From Maratus speciosus (taxonomy: Eukaryota > Arthropoda > Arachnida > Araneae > Salticidae), in NCBI GenBank assembly GCA_963932465.1, contig OZ010794.1, positions 439,085,502-439,149,501 of the forward strand: 64,000 bases of DNA. The letters are read 5' to 3'. The stretch's first letter is position 1. Every line of letters starts with the position of its first letter. The notes under the pieces are model-generated. The model saw only the letters and a program-made list of their open reading frames with translations, was not told the DNA's origin and searched no databases. Both the position numbers and the translations under genes were made by a program. Below, in pieces: positions 42,780 through 53,103 of the stretch.

Positions 42780-43275
42780 CGAATTTTTACAAATAGTCGT
42801 CGAAAAAAATCAATTTCGTCAATCGTTCGCAGAAAAAATCGCCAATTTCGTCAAAGGATCCCGGGAAAAACGCAAATTTCTCCAAAAGATCGCGAAAAAA
42901 AGCAAAATTCGTCAAAGGATCGCGAAAAACGTGAATTTCATCAATGGGTAGCGGTAAAAAACGCGAATTTCGTCAAAGAATCGCGGAAAAACGCGAATTT
43001 CGTGAAAGGGCCGCCTGAAAAGCGGGAATTTCGTCAATGGATCGCAGAAAAAACACGAAATTCGTCAATGGTTCGCGGAAAAAACGCTAATTTCGCTAAT
43101 GGATCACGGAAAAAAGCGGATTTCACCAATGGATTGCAGAAAAAACGTCAATTTCGTCAATGGATCGTGGGAAAATTGCCAATTTCGTCAATGAATCGTG
43201 GAAAAATCGCGAATTTCGTCAATGGATCGCGGAAAATACGGGAATTTCGCCAAAGGATCGCGGAAAAACGCAGCT
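42780..43275 (+). repeat. 31-bp satellite array B
   Basis: Unit TTCGTCAATGGATCGCGGAA followed by AAACGCGAAT (about 30-31 bp), about 15 copies. It is clearly related to array A but has a consistent TCAATGGATCGCGG variant, so the two arrays homogenised separately. The open frame at 43002-43421 is only a reading of the array and its flank. Confidence 0.88.
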
Positions 43276-43320
43276 GTCTTTTTATAAAACAGCACTTATA
43301 CAAACATCTATGTTTATTAC

Positions 43321-44117
43321 TAGGGTTCGTTGATATATATCAATGGATATATATCATGTTATATATCCGATATTTATTTTCAAAATATCAATGTGCAAGA
43401 TATTTTTTCTATTTTCAGTGAAAAGAAGTGTAACTGAAATTAACTGTTATTGGCTGTATCATTCTGTATCTATAGATAAAGAAGTTTGTCTGTAGCAGTG
43501 TCTTTTTTAGCCATAGCAGAAAACAAATATCTTTTTCAAGCTTTAGATTTGAAGCTTTTTTTAAAAAAAAAATGGATAACCAATAATTATGTGGGACAAA
43601 ATTAATCCAAAACCTCTATTTACTCTAATTTAGATTATTCTTTTCTGATGAAGCTGAATAATAACTATTTTTTTCTTTTTTCTGTTCAGTTGAGTTTTAA
43701 CTGTACAACATGTTAGGGAATAAAAAATAAGACAAGCTTACTATTATCTTAAAAATTTTCAATTAAAAACAACTATTTTGTATTTAAATTTGTTTTATAA
43801 TTTTTTTTTTTTTTTTTTTTATACTTGTTACTGAATCCTATAGTTTTTAAGTGTATACTGTTTTCAATTAGTTGATTTAAAAAAAATTTCTATTTGTGAA
43901 AAGAAAAAGAAAAATAGAAAAATGTATTTTTAGAATATTGTTTGTTTTCATATTTAGTGCTATACTTTTTAGTTTCTAATTAATATTATGCTTGATATTT
44001 ATTATATAAAATATTTATTATCAGCAGTAAGTTGATTATTTTGAAAATATCGGATATATATCGAAAATATCGGATATTTTTGATATTTCGAAAATACCAT
44101 GATATTTACGAACCCTG
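43321..44117. mobile_element. non-autonomous hAT element with 8-bp TSD
   Basis: The 797-bp element has ends TAGGGTTCGT and ACGAACCCTG. It is flanked by the 8-bp duplication TTTATTAC at 43313-43320 and 44118-44125. GATATATCGG-type words cluster inside both ends. A poly-T run lies in the middle. No transposase frame. Confidence 0.88.
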
Positions 44118-44125
44118 TTTATTAC

Positions 44126-44735
44126 TGTACGTATAGTTTTTAATCTGAAGTAATACAGTCAGCCTGAAATCGACTCAAACCGAAAACAGAGTTAACCCGA
44201 CCCTGCAACAGAAATAATTAGAGCCGGGAGGAGATCCCCTCCCACACTCCCTCTGCTGTGTAACCTCTCATAAAATTTGCTTTTGCTGTGAATTTCAGGA
44301 AAGTTTTTTTTTTTTTTTTTTTTTTTTTTTACTCAGAATCACCCCTGGTTTTCACCATTAGAAAGCTGACATCCAACAGTGTAAAAACCTTTTAATTTAT
44401 TGCCTTTTTAAAAATAGTGCAATAAAATAATTTTTGTTGTTGACCCAATTTTGATGGTGAAGAGGAAATTGTAAAAATTGAAACAGGTAATGAGTAACTT
44501 TGTTTTTAAATTACCATGTGGTTTGTTAACAGGCATTTTGTTTTTTTCAATCTGAGATGTAAAAACATGTTTTTCTAGAGTGCCCTTTTAATATTCAGTG
44601 AAAAAGAATATTTATCTTGGCAATATATTTTTCTTCAGCACTTTGATTTTATATTAACGTTCTCATGGAGGATTTACTGTGGATTCGGATGTATAAAGAA
44701 AACACTTATTTGAAACTCACAAAAAACTTACGTTC
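44126..44735. other. Rip11 intron
   Basis: No gene is present. A long poly-T run lies at about 44306-44330. Confidence 0.5.
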
Positions 44736-44915
44736 GACGAATAGTAAACTTTTTAGTTATATATTAATGGGAAATTATTGATATTGGCGTTGATTGGTCT
44801 TGATATAAATTTAAGATGTATTTTTGACGAATAGTAAACTTTTTAGTTATATATTAATGGGAAATTATTGATATTGGCGTTGATTGGTCTTGATATAAAT
44901 TTAAGATGTATTTTA
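44736..44915 (+). repeat. 90-bp perfect tandem duplication
   Basis: The unit starting GACGAATAGTAAACTTTTTA occurs at 44736-44825 and again at 44826-44915 with no difference seen. A very recent duplication or an assembly artefact. Confidence 0.92.
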
Positions 44916-45579
44916 TTGTAATTCAATAATTTGCTGGAATCCGTGTTATAATGCAAAAACATGTCCATCAGTAATACTGAGCTGATGTCATATTTCCATA
45001 TATGGCATGACCAATAAATTTATATTTTACTGATTTTTTATTTCTACACATCGCGTAGTTTCAATTTTTATACTGTCAAATAGGGGAGGGGGGAGCTGTA
45101 CTTACAAATGCAATTTGCTTGAAAGTATCTCCATTTATTGATTTTCTCAGTTTAAAATCAAGCATTATTTTATTTATTTATTTATTTATTTTAATCTGCG
45201 TGCAACCCAAATACGGAAGATTAATTCGTTTGTACTTTATTTAAACGAAGTAAATTATTTTCAGCATTTGCTTGTTTCTGTGTTCTGCGTAATATTCCAT
45301 AAGTAAATTGCGAAACGAAATTAAAACTTCACACACAAAAAAAATAAAATAAAATACGCATTTAACAGATATATAATCCAACTACATTAAGTACTGAAAT
45401 AATCAGAATAACAAAGGTTGCAATAAATAGTGAAATGTTTTGTTTGCAATTGACCGCTGGCATGTGTGCTAATAAGGAAATTGAAATTCTTTTTTGTAGC
45501 TCGTGAGCAAGCTAAAAAATATCTTCAATATATTGTTTAACAATAATAAGTTTTTTTTATTAAAAATGATTTTTATCTT
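44916..45579. other. Rip11 intron
   Basis: AT-rich, with a (TTTA)n tract near 45169-45194. No gene. Confidence 0.5.
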
Positions 45580-45587
45580 CATTCTGT

Positions 45588-45777
45588 CAGGGTTGTAGTG
45601 GGTAGCTGCCCGGTTACCCACCCAGCTACCCACACGGCCTGGGTTTTTTTAAATAAAAAACCCGGGTTTTTTACAACTATAAGGGTTGTAGTGGATAGCT
45701 GCCCGGGTGCCCACCCAACTACCCGCCCGAGCTGGATTTTTTTTTTTAAATAAAAACCCGGGTTTTTTACAACCCTG
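45588..45777. mobile_element. hAT-type MITE, internally duplicated, 8-bp TSD
   Basis: The 190-bp element has ends CAGGGTTGTA and TACAACCCTG and is flanked by CATTCTGT at 45580-45587 and 45778-45785. It consists of two similar halves, each containing GGGTTGTAGTGG, GTAGCTGCCCGG-like and AAACCCGGGTTTTTTACAAC words. One half therefore looks like a nested or duplicated copy. Confidence 0.9.
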
Positions 45778-46321
45778 CATTCTGTACACCGGGCAGTACT
45801 GGCATGTTTAACTCTAGAACAGGTTCGATTGCCTGCCTGGTGTTTTTAAATAAAAGGGTAATTAAAAAAAATAGCAGCATGCATGTTTATCTTGCAGTAT
45901 AATAGCAGCATGCATGTTTTTATCTATCTCTGTAAATTAAGCTTTAAAATCCAACCTTAATGATTAAATTTCATATCTAAACAGTTTCTAAAACACCAGT
46001 GACAATTGATAAACGATTAACTCAAAAATATGCAATTTTAAAATATTAAAATACATTACAGTATTTCAGAATAAAGTTTCCACTTAAAGAAAGACAGGTG
46101 AGTATTTCAGGAAAAAAAAAAAAAAAAAAAAATATATTATATTTCTTTAGTTAGTTGTTTCCTTACTAATCTTTCATATATTTTTTTTTTCTCCCCACAA
46201 TTTGTAATTCACTGTTTTTCATAATATTTAGTTATAAATAAAAACTCAATATCTTCGTTTATCTTAGCTGCATTTGCTTATTTTTGTACTGATTATTTAA
46301 CATCATTCCTATATGGAACAG

Positions 46322-46424
46322 GTTCCAATGATGCATTTGTCCTCATTCAAATGGGAAAGGAAAAATTCCAAACCTCTGTAAAAGAAAAAGCTATAGATCC
46401 TGAGTGGTATGAAGAATGCGACCT
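46322..46424 (+). CDS. Rip11: Rab11-FIP (Rip11-like) exon, central C2 domain
   Basis: The 103-nt exon lies between acceptor AACAG and donor GTAAGT. With the split Gly codon from the previous exon it reads GSNDAFVLIQMGKEKFQTSV and continues KEKAIDPEWYEECD plus two bases of a Leu codon. NDAFVxIxxGKEKxxTSV and NPxWxEE are the hallmark C2 sequences of class I Rab11-FIPs (Drosophila Rip11, vertebrate FIP1/2/5). Neighbouring exons lie 5.0 kb upstream and 16.1 kb downstream. The single A of an upstream ATG frame has no bearing. Codon phase is consistent across both junctions. Confidence 0.85.
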
Positions 46425-47797
46425 GTAAGTATATTTTTATCTTTTTGAAATGTAATGTTTTGAAATGTTTTAATTCTTTTTGTTTATTTTTTTCCACTAA
46501 TTGTTGTGTTTATTAGTGCAAACAGGGTTCCTACGCGACTGGAAAACCTGGAAAACAGGGAATTGTCAATGAAAATGACAAGTGCTCAAAAAGTGAGGAA
46601 AAATTAAAAAAAAATTCTAAAACCTGGAAAAGTCAGGGATTTTTTTTTAATGCACTATCATGTGTCAACGTTCTCCCGAGTTCACGTTGCGTCCGCAAAA
46701 AAGTTCCGATTTTCCCGTTAAAAGGAGAATTTTTGCTTTATTCACATTTTTAACATAAAGATGTTTTAGCTATACAAATTTGTCCCCAAATACTCGGTAC
46801 TTAACATACAACAGCATACAGAATACTATTGAAACGAGCGAAGGGAGGCGAATCTGTCCGCCACGTGACGTAATGCGCGAGCAGTTAAGGAATCTTTACA
46901 GTTGGCGCATCGCACGAATGGTACCCCCCTGCATTAGCCCACAGCCATGCTGTGATTAGCCTAAGATTTGCAAATTTTTAGTCTCCTATTGGCTGCGATT
47001 GTAATCGCTCTTTATATGAAAATAATGTTGGTGATTTTAATCATGCTTCTTCTTGAAGTCTGCTCCTTTTGTGGCTCTGTTCTTCATATTCATACAATCA
47101 CTTTCATACGTAAGTAGATAAAATTGGCAAGTGTTGTTATTCCCGATTGAAAGCAATCAAGCAGCGTTTCCTCTTTTTCTATAAAAGCATCGGATCTTTT
47201 CGGTAACGGTGTCAAATTTATAATTTAAACTGATTTTCAAAGCCATGATAAATGCGAAAGATGTACACCTTTTATAGGAAACAGAAAACGCTGTTCGATT
47301 CTTCGTCATATAAATCATAATTTCTGCAAATTTCATTAATTTATACATAAAATGCTCTTCGTTATTGTGTCCATCAGAGATACCTACTTGTTGCGAGAGA
47401 AAAATTTAAAAATCTTTTTAGGGAAGTATATTTCTATTTGACACTAAACGTCTCTTTTGATAAGATTTAATGTAAATTTCATAAAATTCATTATGTGCTA
47501 GAGATTAACAGTTGTTAAAAAATGAGATGTATTACATTTAGAACAGCTTTTAAATATGCATTTTTGTTAAACCTTTTTTTTTCCGTGCATACTTTCGGTA
47601 TCGGAATCGGGCTCTGATGGCACAAACTTTTTCGGATTCGGATTTAAAATTGTTGGCCCCGGGCTCTGAAAAATGAGCCCGAACTCATCTCTAATTGGCA
47701 CATCTCAGAAATTTTTATCAATTTCATTATGTTTGTAACGGAGTAACATTATTAAAATACGTCACAAATATTCTTTCTTCATAGACTATAATATAAC
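46425..47797. other. Rip11 intron with hAT fragment near 46527
   Basis: CAGGGTTCCTACGCG at about 46526 begins a known-looking hAT-type MITE (ACTGGAAAACCTGGAAAAC) whose other end was not found. The rest has no gene. Confidence 0.45.
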
Positions 47798-48699
47798 GGA
47801 ATACTCAGGGGTGCCCAGAGAGGGGTTTGGTGACGCAAAATGCGTCATAAAATTTATTTTTGGGGGGGAATTTAGAGAAAAAGTACATTTTGGGGGGGAT
47901 TTTTAAAATCTTAATACTATTTCCCTTTTTTTTTTACTATTAAAAAAGTTTTTGATTTTTTTAATATCACTTTTAACTTCTTTTCAACATTCAATTTCCA
48001 GAAATGGTCATGTTTTTTTATTCTTTAAATTCTAGATAAGGGCAATAAGAACCGATTTTGCATCTTAATATCTTTGAAAGTGCGGGAATAAAACAAATAC
48101 TTGGTATACAGGTGGGAAAATGTTTAACACATTCTGAAAGGCAATTAGGACCGCAAGACGTGATAAAAGGAATAGCTTTCCAGAAGCGTCTTAAGTAATT
48201 TATTATATTGTTTGACAGGGTCGAATCGTACAGTCCGAGTGCAAAAATACATTCTTGATGGGTATGATAAGAAATAACAACAAAATAAGCATTTCAGAGG
48301 ACGAGACAACGCTAAAATTACTTGACGATTTTCAGAAAACTAGGATTTAAGTACAGTATATTTTAGTGATGTTAGAAGAGTAGTATTGTGTGTCATTAAA
48401 ACAGTATAAGGTAAACAACCTGTACAGAGAAAAAGACTTCCAGCTAGTGATGGGCGAAAACGAGATGTTTTTATAGATTTTATCGATTGTATGGACATCT
48501 CGATATTTTTTGATTGTGCAAAATTTTTCTCAATGACTCCAGTTTGCCAATTGCTTTTATACCATACCCGATTCGATTTTATCAAGAATCGTCTGTGGGA
48601 AAGCTGGAATGAGTCGGGTTAATAAGGACTAGTTGGCTACGCCCGCTAGTACGCCCCTTCTTTAATCAGGCCCTCTAATTTATACGTAATCTTGTAATA

Positions 48700-50960
48700 T
48701 GAAATCTCAAACTGGGTCCCCGCTGCATACGGCACCGTATAGAAGGCACCGTACTTTCATACAATATGTCACATGAGGGGTCTCGGTTAATTTAGAAAAG
48801 TGCCACCCTGGGTGTCAAAGTGAGGAAAGGGGCACGGTAGGTGCTTAATATGAATAAGTGATCGCAGGCTTTCTAATGATGTATCACATGAGGGGTGTCG
48901 GCAAAAATTAGGAAAGTGCTCCCCCCAGGGGTCCAACTATCGCAACCCCCGAGGAATTCAGCCCCCCTTTTTGAAATTTCATATATTATAAGTAATATTT
49001 TTCGGAAAAATCCTTAAAAAATTCGAATTAAAATGATGAAAACGCAAAAAAGTTCAAAAACTGGGGCCAAATTGGGAAGGGGAGAAGAAAGTCTCATAAT
49101 ATGAAAGAGTGATCCGAGGGCTTTCCAATGATATATCACATGAAGGGTTTAAAAAAAGGTTGAAAATCCGGAATTCCCGCATGCCCCACTTTTAATTTTT
49201 TATATTTAATAAACAATATCTACCGGAGGACTCCATCAAAAAAACACATCTGAAATTATATTCATTGTAGAAATCACTACGGTTTTAAAAATTTGTTCAT
49301 CCCCTCCGCATGCCCCACTTTTAATTTTTTATATTTAATAAATAATATCTACCGGAGGACTCCATCAAAAAAATACATCTAAAATTATATTCATTGTAGA
49401 AATCACTACGGTTTTAAAAATTTGTTCATCCCCTCCGCACCCCCTCTTTGAAATTTTTATATATAATAAATAGTATTTATCAGAGGGTTCGAGGTATGTG
49501 ACAGCTTGATAGGGCTAAAATAAGAGAAACTTTGAATATTAGGGCTTCATTTCACAGCTCATTGTCATGCCTCTTTCTCTATCTCGTCTCGATAAATCTT
49601 CTCACATCTCTTCTCTGCCGAGAACGAGAAATTGAATTCTCGTTCTCGGCAACCTATAAAAAGACACTAATCGAGAACAACATATCGAGAAGCGAAGAAA
49701 ATTGATTTCTCATTCTCGGCCAACATACGAAATGTTGAAAAGCGCGAGAGGAATAATCGGGAAGTCAAAAGTCGAGATGCCGGTCAAAAATCATCGAGAT
49801 GAGATTTGCGGAAATGCCAGAGAAAGAGAGAAATGAAGCTTTCAGAGTCAACTTACCGCATTTCCGGTTTAAGTCATAGTTTCTCGAAGGAGTGCATTTG
49901 CTTATCCAATCTCTTTTTGTTATTAACCGATATGGGTTAGGAGGTATAGTGGTTTATTTATTCAGTTCTGTATAGTCCTAATTTCAATAATTACTGTTGA
50001 ATTTAGTGTCATTTTGCCCCGAATTTTCAATGTTTCTCTTACTTTAGCTCTGTCAAGCTGTCCCATACCTGGGGCCCTCAGATAAATATTATATATCAAA
50101 TATAAAATTTCAGAAGAGGAAGGTGAGTGAATTCTGGAAGGCGCGAGAATGGATCGACGGGGGATTAATTTTCAAACTTTTACCGAACCCCTCCTGTGAC
50201 ATATCATCAGAAAGCCCTTTGACCACTCTTTCATATTATGAACCTTTCTCCTCCTGGAGTAAATTTCGGGAGGGGGAAGCAGTAAGGAAGTGAATTTTTT
50301 AAATAGTTGCGATTTCTACAAGAAATATAATTTCAAGTGTGTTTTTTTGATGGAGCCCTTCGGTAAATATTATTTATTAAATATAAAAATTTAAAAATGA
50401 GGGCTGCGTGATTTCCGGGTGTATTCTGGGAAGAAAGAGTGAACCCATGGGTGAGGGGTAAATTTCAAACTTTTTGGACCCGTCATGTGATATCTCATCG
50501 GAAAGTTTTCGGACCACTCTTTCATATTATGAATCTTTCTTCCCCCCTCCCCAATTTGGCTTCCCGGGTGAGGCGCTTTTCGAACTTTTTTGAAATCGTA
50601 GCGTTTTTATCATTTTAGATCGGATTTTGTTACGGAACCCTCAGATGAATAATTTATAATATATTAAAATTTCAAAGAGAGGGGGGAGGGTGTATTCCGG
50701 GGCGCGCAATAGTTGGAATCCTGGGGCACTTTTCTATCTTTTGCCGTCACCCCCTCATTATGATATATCATTGGAAAGCTCTGTGACTATTACTTCATGT
50801 ACATACCTCCTGCGTCCTTCTCCCCTTTGACACCGCGGTGAGTCACTTTTCTAAATTTAGCCGACACCCCTCATGTGATATATCGTTGGAAAGCCTTACG
50901 ACCACTTATTCATATTATGCATTTATTGCTCCTCCCCTATTTCCCCCCAGGGGGTTGTTT
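48700..50960. repeat. 2.3-kb imperfect palindromic repeat region
   Basis: Degenerate inverted arms centre near 49780. The CACATGAGGGGTCTCGG block near 48770 mirrors CCGACACCCCTCATGTGATA near 50862. TGTGACAGCTTGATAGGGCTAAA near 49497 mirrors CTTTAGCTCTGTCAAGCTGT near 50042. Within the arms a shared word (ATATCACATGAGGGGT) recurs about every 300 bp. A 14-bp perfect hairpin of GCCGAGAACGAGAA lies at 49617-49650, near the centre. No coding frame is seen. Confidence 0.7.
49190..49450 (+). repeat. 130-bp tandem direct repeat
   Basis: The unit CGCATGCCCCACTTTTAATT through TTTGTTCATCCCCTC occurs about twice (from about 49177 and 49308) with a few mismatches, then starts a third, diverged copy at about 49437. 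Confidence 0.85.
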
Positions 50961-52344
50961 AACGCATTCCAGTAGATGGTCTTCTAATAAAAGAGAAATC
51001 ATAGAACTGATTTCAAATGACGTAAAAAATCAATAAAAAATATTGATATTATTTACCATCCTTTCAGTTCATGTTTTTGTCACTAGGGGTGCTTTTTATT
51101 CTTATTTCTTTGGCCAATTTGCTGCTAATTGTCGAAAAATTCTAATTATTGATACTTAAACTCCTTTTACCGTTTCATACCTACTCGCGACTTTTCAACT
51201 TTTTGCAACCAAAGAACGCCGTTACATGACTTTTCCACTATTATGGCTCCATTATAGCCTTCCTTCGGTTTGTTATTTTTTAAATCCATCTCTTTTCAGT
51301 TACCATGTATTTACTAAATACTGCGACATATAAACATATATAAACATATAAAAACAATGATTTTAATAAACGATTGTAGAACATCTCGATTGTAGGTTCT
51401 CGAAAGTAATTGATGACTATATCGATTGTGTTTTTTACCGATTACGATTTTTTTAATTGGTCCACGAATTATTTTAGGGGAAAGGGAGAAATTTATAGAA
51501 AAATTAGAATTTTTTGGGAGGGAAAGGAGGATTAATTACTAGGTAATAAGACTGAAAAATTATGGTGTGAAAGAAAAACATACCTATACAGAATACAGGG
51601 GCTTACAATAGATATAGGACTATGTTTTAATGGTATAATGTCTGCCATTTTATAAGAATCAGTACTTGTATAAGAGTATATTGTATGTTGTTAAAGCAGT
51701 ATAAAGCAACACTTGTACTGAAATAAACGCTTCAATCCACAGTTTATTTTAGGGTGGGGGGTGATTTAGAGAATTTTTTTGGGAGGGTGAGATTAAACTG
51801 TATGACTAGATAGTATAAAAAAAATGATTGGGAAATCTTAAGCGTTAAGATTTAATCTTAAACAAGGGCGTATGTACATGCAAATGTATTTGATATGCGT
51901 TTGATATAAACGACTCGTCTTTAATATTTTAGTTTTCTTAAAACGATATGCATTTTTTGTATTTAAGATTTATTTTGTAATAATTTAAAAGATTTTTATT
52001 TTAAATACTTGTAAGTAAATATTTATTTTCATAAAAAAGTAGCTTTATTTATTAAAACGTATATAGTAAACACGGGCTTGTCAGTCAGGACTTATAAATG
52101 TGAAAACAATCAGATTGCTAATAATAAAAAATGTATCTTTTATTATTTATTACGCTGTTAAAACTTTTATTTTTTGTTTGTATGACAGTACGTAAGAATC
52201 CTATTATTAAATAATTTAATAATAAGAATATATTTTACAATTGATTTTCTGTTTAGGGGGGGACTCAGTGTTAATGTTTGAAGATTTTTTGGGGGGGAAT
52301 TTGCGTCATTGGGTTTGGGGGGGATGGTCACCACTGGGAATACT

Positions 52345-53103
52345 TGTGAGTTCTCCTGGACGCAAACTGTAAGTGCTAAACATAACATTACATGTAGTAG
52401 TCATCTTTTAGTACACCCCAATAATGTATATAAATGTTATTATGTTTAAATACTGTAATACAACAATATTAAAATATACCGCAAATGATTTTACCCGATA
52501 GACCATAATCTAACGGAATAATTTTGAGTCCTCCTGTAAATGAACTATGAATGATACACACTTCATTTTGAATACCGAACATTCCATTGTAAACATTAAT
52601 AACCTATATCAATTACGCGTTAATCCGAGTATATTTACGTGAGTTAGAGCATGACCAGACGGGCAGACAAACTCAATTCCCTTTTCAACTGCGTTGGAAA
52701 GTGTTACAAATATTTCTTGAAGAATCCCATGCTTATGAAAATGTTAAGAATGGCATGCTATTTCAAACCCTTCCCCTCAAACAAAATCTTGCCTCCTCTC
52801 CCCATTCTAAGAAACTTATTAAATGGCTCCCTGTCCTGTCTGTAAAGCCTGCAAAGTAAAAAAAAAATCTCCGTTTTAGACAGGTACCCTTCTTAGCAAG
52901 TATAATTATATAGTGCTTTCTTCATAAAACTTAATTTTTTTTTCCGTAAAACGGAATTTTTCATAGGTTTTCGTTTTGATGGGAGAGAGTACAGGCTCCC
53001 CCCCCCCCCACCGCCGAACCCCACCCCACCCTTGGCTATGCCACTGTCCTCAAAGACAGCTTTGCCCCCCCCCCCCAAGAAAATTCTGAAATGGCGCCCC
53101 TGA
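52345..53103. other. dispersed repeat copy and poly-C patches in Rip11 intron
   Basis: About 52440-52650 is a direct copy of the family at about 5730-5950. Poly-C tracts are at 52998-53008 and 53065-53077, within a repeat reading GGCTATGCCACTG. No gene. Confidence 0.5.

Larger units (their letters stand above)
47806..52336. mobile_element. 4.5-kb hAT-type element with 8-bp TSD (composite)
   Basis: Ends CAGGGGTGCCC and, in reverse, CAGTGGTGACC are flanked by perfect GGAATACT at 47798-47805 and 52337-52344. Both sub-termini contain TTTTTGGGGGGGAATTT and GCGTCAT words. Most of the interior (about 48440-51470) is another repetitive element. No transposase is recognisable. The duplication itself falls in a copy of the TAGACCATAAT-type repeat that continues at 52345. 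Confidence 0.8.

Noticed and set aside
43002..43421. 139-aa frame
   Set aside because: Reading of satellite array B plus the start of the hAT element.
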